Shown in pieces: positions 47,018 through 57,178 of a stretch of 64,000 bases of DNA. The notes below the pieces were generated by a model, which was not told the origin of the DNA, did no database searches, and saw nothing but the letters and a program-made list of their open reading frames with translations. Every line of letters begins with the position of its first letter. Position 1 is the first letter of the stretch. Position numbers and translations under genes: made by a program. The DNA is taken from the NCBI RefSeq assembly GCF_000706765.1, contig NZ_CP006018.1, positions 1,178,001-1,242,000 of the forward strand. Direction: 5' to 3'. The DNA is from Bifidobacterium [indicum] DSM 20214 = LMG 11587. GTDB lineage: Bacteria > Actinomycetota > Actinomycetes > Actinomycetales > Bifidobacteriaceae.

Positions 47018-49222
47018 CTACTGTCCGGAAGAGGTGTGCTTCCCCTCTTGGTCTTCATCCACCTGCTGCCCGGCCTTGGTGGCCTTGGCCTTCTTCGCGG
47101 CCTGGGCCTGGGCCTTTTCCCGCGCGGCCTTGGCATCCGATGCCCTGGTGGGCGTGGACATGAAGTCCGTTTCCTTCAGGTACTGCTCCCCGGCCATTAT
47201 GTCGTACTGAATCAGCCGGTAATCCTCCATCAACTGCTTGGTTCTCTTATCGAACTCCCTGGCATCCATGGGATTGCCCTGGTCATCCAGGTAGTTGGTC
47301 TGCCCCTCGGGAATCCTGTCCCATCCCTGAATCTGGTTGGCCACCGGCGGTTCCAGTGCCGAGATCCGCTGATGCAAGGAGGTCAGGAAGGCCACATAGG
47401 GCGACACCTTGGTGTCCATGTGCTCGGCGGCCTGGGCCTGGAAGAAGTTCGGCGACGAGTACTGGCTGTTCGGTATCTGCCGCCCCGAGGAGGCCGAGGC
47501 CTTGTTGGACCAGATGAAGTAGTCCGTCAGGTGGAGGGCCAGGGAGTTGTTCTTGTCCCAGCTTGCCGTGCCATAGATTCCGGGGAGATGGTCACCGTAG
47601 AAGACCACGGTTACGGGTTTTTCCTGCCTGTCCAGAGCATCCAGGAAGTCCTTGGTGGCCTGGTCGGACAGACTGACCCCCTTGGCGTAGGTTCTGATCG
47701 AATTCATCTCGTCATCACCCAAAGGCCTTGACGGGTCATCCGTGGAAACCGAGAACTGGTTGTCGTCGTACCAGTCGCTATAGGGCATGTGATTCTGCAT
47801 CGTGATGATCTCGATGAACTGGTTGCCCTGGTCATCGCCCATTTTCTCCAAGGCGCTGTCATAGGAGGCCTTGTCCGAAGCGTACTGGCTGCGGCCGATT
47901 CTCTCCTGGTGGGCGATGTAGTCAGGGCCGGTCAGGGAGTAGAAATGCGAGAATCCGAACTTCTTGTAGTTATCCGCCCTTGAGTACATGGAGGACTCAT
48001 AGGGGTGGAAGGCCTGCGACTGCGAAGGCTTGGCCCAGGCACGGTTGACGGTCGGTATCCACTGCAGGTGGGGAATCACCTGCTGATAAGGCGAGGTCAG
48101 CGAGGGGTCGAAGTTGGCCATGCTCAGGCCGGTCATGGCCTGGAACTCCAGGTTGGCCGTACCGCCGCCGTAGCCGGAGGAGAGCATGAGGCCGCTGGTC
48201 GTCTCCCGCTTGATCTGGCGGATGTTGGGCATGGGGTCCTCATTCAGAAGGACTCCGGGCACCCTGGTCGGATCCGAATACGACTCGGAGAGGATGTAGA
48301 CCAGGGTGGACTCATCGGTATAGGCCGACCTGTCCTGGTTGATCTTCTCGGCTTCCGACCTGTACCGCTTGGCCACGGACTCCATGGTGTCCTTGCTGTA
48401 CCCGTCGGGCATTTCCATGACCTTGGGCTTGAGCTGCCGGGAGAAGGAGACGAAGACACCGTTGCGCTGGGCGTCATAGACCGAATCCCACATGGAGGGT
48501 TTGTCGCCCATCCACTGGGAGACATGATAAGCAGGGCTACCGTAGGTGCCGACCGTTGACATGAAGATCGCAATCACCAGTGTCGGAACCAGAACACCGA
48601 CCACACGGACCGATGCCCCCAGAGGCTTGTTGCCGGTACGGACCCAACGACCGCGCCCGGCGTCCATACGGGTAAGAAGCCAGCAGATCAGAACCAGCAG
48701 GGCCAACGCCACCAGACCGGCCAGAATCTTGATCAGGGCACCGGAGGGTATGAAGGAGACCAGATTACCGGCATCGGCATGGAGGAAATTCAGATCGGAC
48801 GGAAGAATGACCTCGTACCTGGACTGGACCTTGAGTCGCTCGATGACGGCAATGACGGCAGCCACGGTCACGATGATGCAGGAGGAGACCCAGAACCGGT
48901 TGGTCAGGAAAATCAGAGCGGCATAGACCAGACCGATGGCAAGCATGTTGAGGATGAGTACGAAACGGCAATCGGTCCACATGGCGGAGATGAATCCCCA
49001 GAACCCGATCAGGGGATTGGAGAGCTCCACCCGGGAGCTGTCCAGGGAGACACCCCACTGCAGGATGCCCACCGTCATGAAGTCCATGCATATGAAAACC
49101 AAGGCATAGACCCATGCCTTCGGGGAGAAACGGTCCTTCAAGGCATCCAACCTTGATTGCGGGCGCTCCTGCCGGGTCTGAGAATCCTGGACGGACTCAG
49201 AGCTGGCATCTGTTTGACTCAC
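47018..49222 (-). CDS. LtaS-like sulfatase-fold membrane enzyme
   Basis: A 734-residue relative of lipoteichoic acid synthases, which polymerise glycerol phosphate from phosphatidylglycerol outside the membrane. Five or so N-terminal helices end near residue 230. The extracellular alkaline-phosphatase-fold domain has GYGGGTANLEFQAMTGL with the Thr nucleophile, YILSESYSDP with a metal-ligand Glu and VVFYGDHLPG. An Ala/Lys-rich tail follows. The GTG at 49222 has CAGGAG upstream. A different glycerol- or glycosyl-phosphate substrate cannot be excluded. Confidence 0.85.
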   Translation of the reverse strand: MSQTDASSESVQDSQTRQERPQSRLDALKDRFSPKAWVYALVFICMDFMTVGILQWGVSLDSSRVELSNPLIGFWGFISAMWTDCRFVLILNMLAIGLVYAALIFLTNRFWVSSCIIVTVAAVIAVIERLKVQSRYEVILPSDLNFLHADAGNLVSFIPSGALIKILAGLVALALLVLICWLLTRMDAGRGRWVRTGNKPLGASVRVVGVLVPTLVIAIFMSTVGTYGSPAYHVSQWMGDKPSMWDSVYDAQRNGVFVSFSRQLKPKVMEMPDGYSKDTMESVAKRYRSEAEKINQDRSAYTDESTLVYILSESYSDPTRVPGVLLNEDPMPNIRQIKRETTSGLMLSSGYGGGTANLEFQAMTGLSMANFDPSLTSPYQQVIPHLQWIPTVNRAWAKPSQSQAFHPYESSMYSRADNYKKFGFSHFYSLTGPDYIAHQERIGRSQYASDKASYDSALEKMGDDQGNQFIEIITMQNHMPYSDWYDDNQFSVSTDDPSRPLGDDEMNSIRTYAKGVSLSDQATKDFLDALDRQEKPVTVVFYGDHLPGIYGTASWDKNNSLALHLTDYFIWSNKASASSGRQIPNSQYSSPNFFQAQAAEHMDTKVSPYVAFLTSLHQRISALEPPVANQIQGWDRIPEGQTNYLDDQGNPMDAREFDKRTKQLMEDYRLIQYDIMAGEQYLKETDFMSTPTRASDAKAAREKAQAQAAKKAKATKAGQQVDEDQEGKHTSSGQ

Positions 49223-49436
49223 GGGAAACTCCTGACCTCAATACAATTCACAATCTGCACGATGATGGAATCATCGGAAACACCATACCAGGCAATTCTT
49301 CACAGCCGATGAGACAATCCGCAGGCAAAAGAGGCTTCACCCGAACCCCTTTCCGGATCCGCACCGGTTCGTCGCGCCTCCACCGGGGCCCCACGCAGGT
49401 AGCGAGGCCAGGGTGGCATGTCGGGCACCACCGGAC

Positions 49437-50345
49437 TCAATCGGCGGCGGTGGCAAACTCCTCAATCAGGGCGTCGATCCAATCCTCCAGGGTCTGATAC
49501 TCGGACGGCATCTGCTCACTGACCCGGACAACGGGAATCTTGGAGGCCATGGACGCCCCCATGATCTGGTCGGTGACGCTGTTGGACTCCTGGGAATTGA
49601 AGACCAGAAGGTCCACCTTGGCCTCTCTGAGAAGTTCCTGGAACTGACGGATATCGTCAGGAGACGGCTCGCTCTCGTTGGCCGCCGCCCTCAGGTACCC
49701 TTGCGGGGTCAGATCCTCCATGCCCAGGTCCTCGGTCAGGTAGTTGGCCACGGATTCGGTGGCCGCGAACCGCTTCCCCCTGGTGTCCTCCCCCACCTTG
49801 GCGATACGCTCCTTGAGCTCGGTCTGTTTCCGGTTCCAGGCCTTATTGAGGCTGTCGAACTGCTTGGATTCCCGGGGCCGCAGCTTCTTGTAAGCCTGGG
49901 TGACGGCCTTGGCTGCATCGGACCGGGCCTGGGAGGAGAACCAGATATGCGGATTGTCGCCCGTCCGGTGCCCTGATCGGGCCGCCAGGTCAACGAGCTC
50001 CGTCCCATTGGTCTTGGCGGCCTTGGTGGCCCATCCATCCAGCCCGGCCCCGTTGACGATGACCAGGTCGGCCTTGCTGATCATGGCGATATCGGCCGTG
50101 GTGGGTTCGTAGTCGTGAGCATCGGTGGAGGTGTTCTTCAGGATGGTCTTCACCTCGACCTGGTCCCCACCCAGCTGTGCGACCAGGGAGGACCACTGGT
50201 TGATGCTGGTGACCACGGAAATCGGCCCGGAACCCTGCCCACCCTGCTCGGAGGCACCACAGGCTGCCGTGGAAATCAGAAGGGCCAGGCAGACCAGGGC
50301 AGCCACAATGGATGGGAGGGATGAGAGAAGACTGCGTTTGGGCAT
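49437..50345 (-). CDS. Metal (zinc-type) ABC transporter binding lipoprotein
   Basis: A 302-residue TroA/ZnuA-fold binding protein. The signal peptide ends with a lipobox (LISTAACGAS). Metal ligands are likely in TDAHDYEPT and DNPHIWFS. The region that normally contributes a third His reads FAATESVANYL and lacks it, so the site may be altered. No permease or ATPase is adjacent, so it must work with components elsewhere. A 13-bp palindrome 55 bp upstream and a Zur-type gene 5 kb away suggest zinc control. Confidence 0.82.
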   Translation of the reverse strand: MPKRSLLSSLPSIVAALVCLALLISTAACGASEQGGQGSGPISVVTSINQWSSLVAQLGGDQVEVKTILKNTSTDAHDYEPTTADIAMISKADLVIVNGAGLDGWATKAAKTNGTELVDLAARSGHRTGDNPHIWFSSQARSDAAKAVTQAYKKLRPRESKQFDSLNKAWNRKQTELKERIAKVGEDTRGKRFAATESVANYLTEDLGMEDLTPQGYLRAAANESEPSPDDIRQFQELLREAKVDLLVFNSQESNSVTDQIMGASMASKIPVVRVSEQMPSEYQTLEDWIDALIEEFATAAD

Positions 50346-50399
50346 GGTTGCTCACGGGCTCCTTCTCCGGACCTGTTACATCCGGATAACTTTACTGAG

Positions 50400-50412
50400 A
50401 TTGATTATCAAT
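50400..50412. promoter_or_regulatory. Palindromic operator upstream of the metal-binding lipoprotein
   Basis: ATTGAT-T-ATCAAT is a perfect 6-1-6 palindrome. It has the general look of Fur/Zur-family or similar metalloregulator sites and lies 55 bp upstream of the lipoprotein start. Confidence 0.55.
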
Positions 50413-50673
50413 AAGAGTAGCATCCTCCACCCTGTGGACAGTCCCGGTGCCCCGGGCCGACACGCCGACGGCCCGGCCTGTATCACCACGGGATTCGGCC
50501 AGGTTCGGAGTAGCGCTACCCGTGAAGAGAACTGGATAGTATTGAAGTTTGCGCCAGGGGAACGTAATGCGGGGGCAAATAGGAGTAAAACAGTCATCAG
50601 CAGAGACAGAATTCCACCCCGTTCGGGACGGTCCACACACCGAACGGGACGATGATTTGATTGGAAGGAACCC

Positions 50674-52038
50674 ATGCTCAAGTGGTTGTCTCGGATTCGT
50701 CTGACATCAGGGGGACTGCCCACCACCCTGTTCACCCTGACCGCTTTGACGCTGGTGGCCCTGATTGTCATGGCGCTCCTGGACCGCCGCCCCAGGGACC
50801 TGCTCCGTCAAGTGGCCGTTGGTCTCATCAGCGGCGCTACTGGACTCCTCCTGGCCTGGCTTGTCTCCGATGTCTTCATGGTCTTCGGGGTATCCCTGGG
50901 CTGGATGGTCATCCTGACCGTTGGTCTGGGCTGCCTTGCGGCCGGATTCGCGACCATGGCCCTGATGCACAATCATGGATGGAAACGGGCCCTGGCCGCC
51001 CTGACCATCCTTTTCACGGTTCTGTCCGCAGCCCTGCGCATCGACATCATATACGGGGAATACACAACCATCGGGTCCATCTTCAGCGTGCCCATCTACC
51101 AGGAACTGAAAGAGTCCTCCCCCAAACAGCCGGTCATGTCGGTTGCGGACTGGCAGGGCCTGGCCTCCAGGGGGGAGACACCACCGCATCCAGCCCGGGG
51201 GCAGGCATATACAGTTAGAATCGTCGGCAGCGAGTCCAGCTTCCACGCCCGCCCTGCCGATGTCTATCTGCCACCGGCGGCCTTGAGTCCCAAACCACCC
51301 GCACTGCCCGTCTTCGTCCTCCTGGCAGGTCAGCCCGGCAGCCCCGACCGTCTCTTCACCGCCGCGGGCATCCCATCGCTCATGGATTCTTACGCCGCCC
51401 GTCACAACGGACTGGCACCCATCGTCGTCTCCCCCGACCAGAACGGATCCTCCACCCACAACAGCCTTTGCGTGGACTCCCCCGTTTACGGAAATGCTGA
51501 AGCCTACATGAGCCGAGACGTACCGAACTGGATCAGGGAACACCTGCCAGTCGCCAACCAGCCTTCCATGTGGACCATTGGCGGATTCTCCCAGGGCGGC
51601 ACCTGCTCCACCCAGCTCGGACCGCGCCACCCCGAAATCTACGGGAACATCCTTCCCGCCGACGGGGAGCTGGAACCCACCCAGGGCAAGCAGGAACAGA
51701 TGATCCGGGACTACTTCAGCGGCGACCGTTCCAGGTTCCTGGCCCAGGTCCCGACCAAGGCCATCGCCGCCAAAGCGCCGTCCAAGCAGACCCTCTTCAC
51801 GGCCGCCGGCTCCCAGGACCCCCACTCCCGGCAGAGCATGATGACCATCGCCAAGGCCGCCAAATCCGCTGGAATGACGGTTGAGGTAGTCGTGGCCCAA
51901 GGATCGGGCCACGACTGGCATACGGTCAGGACCGCCTGGAGCCCCGGTTTGGAATGGCTGGGAGAACGTATGGGGATGGGCCCCATGGACCGAGCCATCG
52001 AAGACCATCCCAATATCACCAGACTGCAGTTGCAGTAA
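50674..52038 (+). CDS. Membrane-anchored esterase-fold protein
   Basis: A 454-residue protein with four hydrophobic helices in the first 140 residues and an exported alpha/beta-hydrolase domain after them. The catalytic triad is visible: Ser in GGFSQGGT near residue 308, Asp in GSQDPHSR and His in GSGHDWH. It resembles actinobacterial esterase-D or mycolyl-esterase-like proteins, but bifidobacteria do not make mycolates, so the substrate is unknown. The MprF-like gene begins 40 bp later and is probably cotranscribed. Confidence 0.8.
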   Translation: MLKWLSRIRLTSGGLPTTLFTLTALTLVALIVMALLDRRPRDLLRQVAVGLISGATGLLLAWLVSDVFMVFGVSLGWMVILTVGLGCLAAGFATMALMHNHGWKRALAALTILFTVLSAALRIDIIYGEYTTIGSIFSVPIYQELKESSPKQPVMSVADWQGLASRGETPPHPARGQAYTVRIVGSESSFHARPADVYLPPAALSPKPPALPVFVLLAGQPGSPDRLFTAAGIPSLMDSYAARHNGLAPIVVSPDQNGSSTHNSLCVDSPVYGNAEAYMSRDVPNWIREHLPVANQPSMWTIGGFSQGGTCSTQLGPRHPEIYGNILPADGELEPTQGKQEQMIRDYFSGDRSRFLAQVPTKAIAAKAPSKQTLFTAAGSQDPHSRQSMMTIAKAAKSAGMTVEVVVAQGSGHDWHTVRTAWSPGLEWLGERMGMGPMDRAIEDHPNITRLQLQ

Positions 52039-52078
52039 TCACCACAGACCATCGGCAGGAACAGGAATCGAAGCGAAC

Positions 52079-54760
52079 ATGGAAACAATGCAGCAAGGCC
52101 CGAATATGATGGAGAAGTCCGCCCGGGCCGTTCTGGCCCAGGATGCAATCAGGTGGATGAAGCGACATGTTCTTGCCCTGACCTTCACCCTGGTCCTGGT
52201 GGCCGTCAATCTCTTTTCATGGCTGATCATATGGTTCCTGGGCATACCCCGTTCCACCCGTATGGGAACCCCCCTGGCCGACCTGATTGCCCGCCAGCAC
52301 CTGGCGCCCCCGCCCGGGTCCCATGCGCCAGGGCTCCCCCTCCAATTCGCACGACTCCTCATCACCCTCTTCATCACCAGCAATCCCGGGCAGCTGATTG
52401 TCGATTCCCTCCTGGTTCTGGTCGTGCTCTGCATCGCGGAAACCCGCCTGGGCAGGCGCAGAACAATCATGGCGTCCCTGATCAGCGCCGTGGGCGGGGC
52501 TGTGGTTGGCCTACTGATATGCGCGGGCATCAATGCTCTGGAAGACCACTGGTCCTGGTTCCTTCGCATCCCCATGACCTTGAATCCAATAGCACTGGTC
52601 ATCGGCGCCCTGATGGCCTCCATCCCCTTCAGCGATTTCCTCTGGCGCAGAAGAATCGGGCTGATCGGATACACGGCCCTTATCCTCCTGGTCCTCTACA
52701 CCGGCAATCCAGGCGTTTACTGCACCCTGGCCGCGGCCCTGATCGGCCACCTGGTCGGCCACATCTGGCACGGCCCCGTCAAGGATGCCGATCTGCCGGG
52801 CAAGAGCGGAGCCTATGAGACCAGACACCTCCTCGGAGCCATTTCCACGGTCCTCGCGCTCGGCCCCCTAGTAACCGTCTCATCCAAGGTCAGGGCGGGG
52901 TTCTTCACCCCCCTGGGCATGTTCCTGAGTCCGAACCATGCCACCAGTACCAGCCTGGCACGCTGCCTGTCCAGGGACAACCAGGCCAGCTGCTATGCCC
53001 AGTATGGGTTCACACCAAACCACACCATCGGTGGAGCCCTGCTGACCCTGCTTATGCCGACCCTGGTCATGCTGGCCATTTCCTGGGGCATCTACCACGG
53101 TCGGCGGGTGGCGGCCGCCGCAAGCCTGGCTTTGAATGGTCTGACCGTGGTGCTCGCCCTGCTCTACTATCTGGTCTTCCCCATGACCATCGGCGACGGA
53201 TTGCCCCAGGCCATCAGGCACGGAGCCGTCCCGTCCCTCCTGGTCATCGCCCTCCCCCCACTGGTTTTCTGCCTCTTCATCATCCGCAACATGCATGTCT
53301 TCCTGGTGCGCACCATACCCTCCCGTATCCGCACCGGCTGGGTGGCGATCCTGGTGGGATTCGTGACCACGGCAGTCGGGTACATCGCCTTCGCCACGGC
53401 GAGCCCCTGGTCCTTCCGGCCCAGGGCAACCCTGAACACGGTCATGTCCGAACTGCCTGAGCTCTACCTCCCCAACGGCATTGCCGGACGGTTCCGCCCC
53501 TTCATGGTTCCCCGGACGCTGACCAGCCTGGTGGTCAGCGATGCGGTCGGATTCATCTTCTGGATGGTCTTCCTGGTGGTCCTCCTGGCCTGGATGCGTT
53601 CCTCCGTCATCCAGAATGAGAGCGAGCGCCTACGGGCCGGCGCCCTGGTCCAGACCGGCGGTGAAAGCATGTCGTTCATGACCACCTGGGAGGGCAACAA
53701 CTACTGGTTCTCACCCACCGGCCGGTCGGCAATCGCCTACCGGGTCATGCACGGCATCGCCCTGACCACCACCGGCCCCTTCGGCGACCCGGACGAATTC
53801 ATGACGGATCTGGATGACTTCTCCCGGTACTGCTCCGAGCACTCCTGGTCCCCGGTCTTCTACAGCGTCCACAAGCCCCAGCGGGACCAGCTGGCCCTCC
53901 GGGGCTGGTCCACCCTGAAAGTGGGCTCGGAGATGGTCGTCACCCCCAGCCTGTGGCAGACCCGAGGAAAGAAATGGCAGGATATCCGCACCGCCATCAA
54001 CAAGGCCAAGCGGGACAATATCACCGACGTGCTGACCACCTTCAACGACGCACCCTGGGATGTCCAGTCCCAGATCGTGGATATATCCGAACAGTGGGCA
54101 GAGCTCAAGGCCCTACCCGAAATGAAGTTCACCCTGGGCGGTCTGGACGAGCTCCGAGACTCCCGCATGGCCATCCTCTATGCGATCGACGCCGAAGGAA
54201 CGGTCCTCGGGGTGACCAGCTGGATGCCCACCTACCGGCAGGGGCAGATCATCGGATGGACCTTGGATTTCATGCGGCACCGGACCGACAGCCCCAACGG
54301 AATCATGGAGTTCCTCATAGCCCGCATGGCCGAAAGGCTGCGCGACCAGGGCACCGTCGAATTCATGAGCCTCTCGGCTGCACCACTGGCCGGAATGGAC
54401 CCCGACCAGGACGAGGCACCAGGCAACACCGAGTTCCTCCAGCACGTTCTGGGCATGGTGGCCGATTTGATGGAGCCTGCCTACGGGTTCCACTCACTCT
54501 TCTTCTTCAAGAAGAAGTTCCAACCGGCTGAACATCCTGTCTACATCTGCTACCCCGATCCCGCCCAGCTGGCACAGATCGGGCTGTCGGTACTCCAGGC
54601 CTATCTGCCCGATCTCAAGGCATCCCAGGCACTGGATGCCCTGAAGTCCATCATGCCCAGCAGCTCCTCCAAAGAGAGGGCCGGAAGCAGGGAGCCGGAT
54701 ACCGGGCAACCCGGAGAAACCGACAGGGAAAACGACCAACCGGACCACCCGGCCGCCTGA
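52079..54760 (+). CDS. MprF-like protein (DUF2156 transferase with membrane domain)
   Basis: An 893-residue protein. Residues 1-500 contain about twelve helices; the first part (FITSNPGQLIVDSLLVLVV, RIPMTLNPIALVIGAL) looks rhomboid-like. The C-terminal 330 residues form a DUF2156 GNAT-type domain like that of MprF, which moves an aminoacyl group from tRNA to phosphatidylglycerol: GRSAIAYRVMHGIALTTTGP, FYSVHKPQRDQLALRG and LDFMRHRTDSPNGIMEFLI. Aminoacyl-lipids lower membrane negative charge. ATGs at 52079, 52088 and 52106 are all possible. Confidence 0.82.
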   Translation: METMQQGPNMMEKSARAVLAQDAIRWMKRHVLALTFTLVLVAVNLFSWLIIWFLGIPRSTRMGTPLADLIARQHLAPPPGSHAPGLPLQFARLLITLFITSNPGQLIVDSLLVLVVLCIAETRLGRRRTIMASLISAVGGAVVGLLICAGINALEDHWSWFLRIPMTLNPIALVIGALMASIPFSDFLWRRRIGLIGYTALILLVLYTGNPGVYCTLAAALIGHLVGHIWHGPVKDADLPGKSGAYETRHLLGAISTVLALGPLVTVSSKVRAGFFTPLGMFLSPNHATSTSLARCLSRDNQASCYAQYGFTPNHTIGGALLTLLMPTLVMLAISWGIYHGRRVAAAASLALNGLTVVLALLYYLVFPMTIGDGLPQAIRHGAVPSLLVIALPPLVFCLFIIRNMHVFLVRTIPSRIRTGWVAILVGFVTTAVGYIAFATASPWSFRPRATLNTVMSELPELYLPNGIAGRFRPFMVPRTLTSLVVSDAVGFIFWMVFLVVLLAWMRSSVIQNESERLRAGALVQTGGESMSFMTTWEGNNYWFSPTGRSAIAYRVMHGIALTTTGPFGDPDEFMTDLDDFSRYCSEHSWSPVFYSVHKPQRDQLALRGWSTLKVGSEMVVTPSLWQTRGKKWQDIRTAINKAKRDNITDVLTTFNDAPWDVQSQIVDISEQWAELKALPEMKFTLGGLDELRDSRMAILYAIDAEGTVLGVTSWMPTYRQGQIIGWTLDFMRHRTDSPNGIMEFLIARMAERLRDQGTVEFMSLSAAPLAGMDPDQDEAPGNTEFLQHVLGMVADLMEPAYGFHSLFFFKKKFQPAEHPVYICYPDPAQLAQIGLSVLQAYLPDLKASQALDALKSIMPSSSSKERAGSREPDTGQPGETDRENDQPDHPAA

Positions 54761-54775
54761 GGCCAGACCACCGAT

Positions 54776-55183
54776 TCACTGCTCGACCGGGGCGGCCTGA
54801 CAATCGCCGCAGAGGCCATAGACCTCAAGGGTATGGGACGAGACCGTGAAGCCGTATGCCTGCGCCACCGAGTCGAGCCACCCCCCATCCGGGGGCGTGA
54901 TCTCGACGGTCCTTCCACATGATTCACAGACCAGATGATGGTGATGGCGGCGTTGCGCTGCACAGATCCGGTACAGACGCACTCCGCCGTGTTCTATACA
55001 GTCAAGGTTCCCCGAAAGGTGAAGGGCACTGAGTTGCCGATATACAGTGGCCAGACCGATATGGCTCCCTGAATCGTTCAGGACCGTATACAGGTCCTGG
55101 GCCGAAACGAAATCATCCTGCGCGCGCAGGGCCTGCCAGACGGCGTCCTTCTGCCTGGTCTTCCTGGAAGCACTGGTGGTCAT
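54776..55183 (-). CDS. zur: Fur-family repressor, Zur type
   Basis: A 135-residue Fur-family regulator. The DNA-reading helix is in HIGLATVYRQLSALH. The metal-binding segment RRHHHHLVCESCGRTVEI and the second Cys pair LCGDCQ are typical of zinc-sensing actinobacterial members. It would repress zinc-uptake genes when zinc is sufficient. The gene is convergent with the MprF-like gene. Fur or PerR function cannot be excluded from sequence alone. Confidence 0.82.
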   Translation of the reverse strand: MTTSASRKTRQKDAVWQALRAQDDFVSAQDLYTVLNDSGSHIGLATVYRQLSALHLSGNLDCIEHGGVRLYRICAAQRRHHHHLVCESCGRTVEITPPDGGWLDSVAQAYGFTVSSHTLEVYGLCGDCQAAPVEQ

Positions 55184-55250
55184 CGTTCAGAGCCCTCCTT
55201 AAGCCATTCCACCCTACAGCACCCCGACTAAAGGGGTAAGTGGTTTCGGC

Positions 55251-56432
55251 TCAGCGCAGGTCATCCCAGCAGCCGGAGGCTTCCAGGTCCCGAGCCGTGG
55301 CCCGGGGATCATCGGTGAGGACGGTCAGATGCCCCATCTTCCGGTCGGTCCGCACCTCGGCCTTGCCATAGTCGTGCAGGTTCCACTCAGGATGATCTGT
55401 AAGCTGCCCCAGGACCGGCCTTACATGCTGCCCCAGGATATTGACCATAACGGCAGGACTGAGCAGACGTGGCTGAGCCAGGGGCCATCCGGCGATACCT
55501 CGGATGTGGGCATCGAACTGATCCAGGGAGCAGGCCTCGATGGTGTAGTGACCGGAATTGTGGGGACGGGGGGCCATCTCGTTGACCACCAGGCCTCCGT
55601 CCGGCATCACGAAGAGTTCTATGGCCAGGGTGCCGGCCAGCCTGAATCCTTCAGCCAGCCTCAGGGCCAGTCGTCCGGCCTCCTCCTCGATCTCCCGGCC
55701 GGCCCCGGCCGGTGCCAGGGTCATGTGCAGGATGTTGTGTCGGTGGTCATTGCGAACCATCGGGAAGGTCACATATTGGCTTCCGTTGCCGGTCACCAGG
55801 ACCGAGGCCTCAAAGGAGAAATCGACGAACCCCTCCAAAATAGAGGGCGGGAACCCCACCCCCCTTGCTGTGTCCTGTCTGGTCCGCTCGGCCACCTGCC
55901 ACAGGTCGTCCGCCGACCGCAGGACCATCTGCCCGTGGCCGTCATAGCCACCAGTGCGCGTCTTGAGCACGGTCGGGTAACCCAACTCATCCAAGGCCTT
56001 CTCCAGGTCGTCCATCCCATCGACCTGTCTCCAGGGCGCTGTTGCAAACCCGTGCCGGTTGACGAAGGTCTTTTCGTGGACCCTGTCCTGGGTGACCCGC
56101 AAAAGCTCGGTCCCCTGGGGAATGGCCACCTGGTCCCGGACCCCGTCCAGGGCCTCGGCGTCAACATTCTCGAACTCGTAGGTCAGGACATCACTACGCT
56201 CCGCCAGCCGACGGATTGCATCCCGATCGTCATAGTCGGCCGTGATCTGAAAATCAGCCACCTGCCCCACCGGACAGTCGGGCATAGGGTCCAGCACGCC
56301 GATGCGGAATCCGCGATACCTGGCGCTCAGAGCCATCATCCGCCCCAGTTGACCACCCCCGACGATGCCGATGACCGCGCCGGGTTCCAAATGATCGATA
56401 CGCCCCGCCGTTTCCTCAGACAAGCTCGGCAT
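55251..56432 (-). CDS. purK: N5-carboxyaminoimidazole ribonucleotide synthase
   Basis: PurK carboxylates AIR with bicarbonate and ATP. The 393-residue ATP-grasp enzyme starts with [19 protein letters not shown] and has [26 protein letters not shown] and [16 protein letters not shown]. It overlaps the purE end by 17 bp. Confidence 0.96.
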   Translation of the reverse strand: MPSLSEETAGRIDHLEPGAVIGIVGGGQLGRMMALSARYRGFRIGVLDPMPDCPVGQVADFQITADYDDRDAIRRLAERSDVLTYEFENVDAEALDGVRDQVAIPQGTELLRVTQDRVHEKTFVNRHGFATAPWRQVDGMDDLEKALDELGYPTVLKTRTGGYDGHGQMVLRSADDLWQVAERTRQDTARGVGFPPSILEGFVDFSFEASVLVTGNGSQYVTFPMVRNDHRHNILHMTLAPAGAGREIEEEAGRLALRLAEGFRLAGTLAIELFVMPDGGLVVNEMAPRPHNSGHYTIEACSLDQFDAHIRGIAGWPLAQPRLLSPAVMVNILGQHVRPVLGQLTDHPEWNLHDYGKAEVRTDRKMGHLTVLTDDPRATARDLEASGCWDDLR

Positions 56433-56922
56433 TCGACTCCTCCACCTTCTTGGCGAGTCCTTCGCGATAATCCGCTAGGTCCGCCGCCAAACCCTCGTCC
56501 GTTGTGGACAGGATACTGACGGCCAGCAGGCCGGCATTGGTGGCTCCCGCCTTGCCGATGGCGGTGGTGGCCACAGGAATCCCGGAGGGCATCTGAACAA
56601 TGGAGAGAAGGGAATCCACGCCACTCAGAGCACGTGACTGAACGGGTACCCCAATGACCGGCAGGGTGGTTTGGGCAGCCAACATACCAGGCAGGTGGGC
56701 GGCACCCCCCGCTCCGGCGATGACGACCCTGATGCCTTTGGACCGAGCCTCATGGGCGAAGTCCGCCATGAGTCCCGGCGTCCGGTGAGCCGAAATGACC
56801 TGCTTCATGTAGGGGACCTGGAACCTGTCCAGAACCGCGCATGCCTCCCGCATCGTCTCCCAATCGCTGGATGACCCCATCACCACTGCAACCAAGGCCT
56901 TATCGTCGTCTGTATCAACCAT
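56416..56922 (-). CDS. purE: N5-CAIR mutase, class I
   Basis: PurE moves the carboxylate of N5-CAIR to give CAIR. The 168-residue product has [20 protein letters not shown] and [15 protein letters not shown], the class I signature. With purK it supplies the step between PurM and PurC. The cluster is split: these two lie 8 kb from purD. Confidence 0.96.
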   Translation of the reverse strand: MVDTDDDKALVAVVMGSSSDWETMREACAVLDRFQVPYMKQVISAHRTPGLMADFAHEARSKGIRVVIAGAGGAAHLPGMLAAQTTLPVIGVPVQSRALSGVDSLLSIVQMPSGIPVATTAIGKAGATNAGLLAVSILSTTDEGLAADLADYREGLAKKVEESNAELV

Positions 56923-57178
56923 TCGGATCTCCCTCGCTCGGCAGTTTCGATAGTACCCATCCCCGGAGAGATTCCCGTTGAAAAACAGGCCGAATCGCCC
57001 AGTTCATCGACCAACCGGAACTCCTGCCATGCGAATCGTGTCAGTCTGATGGATGTTAGGGCCGGGCATCGTGAACATATGGGGTTCTGGAAGACATCGC
57101 ATCACCCAGCCGATAGAATCGTTGCCGCATCGTGTTGGTCGTGGTCTACGGACCGGAAGGACGGGAAAGCTGACAGGC

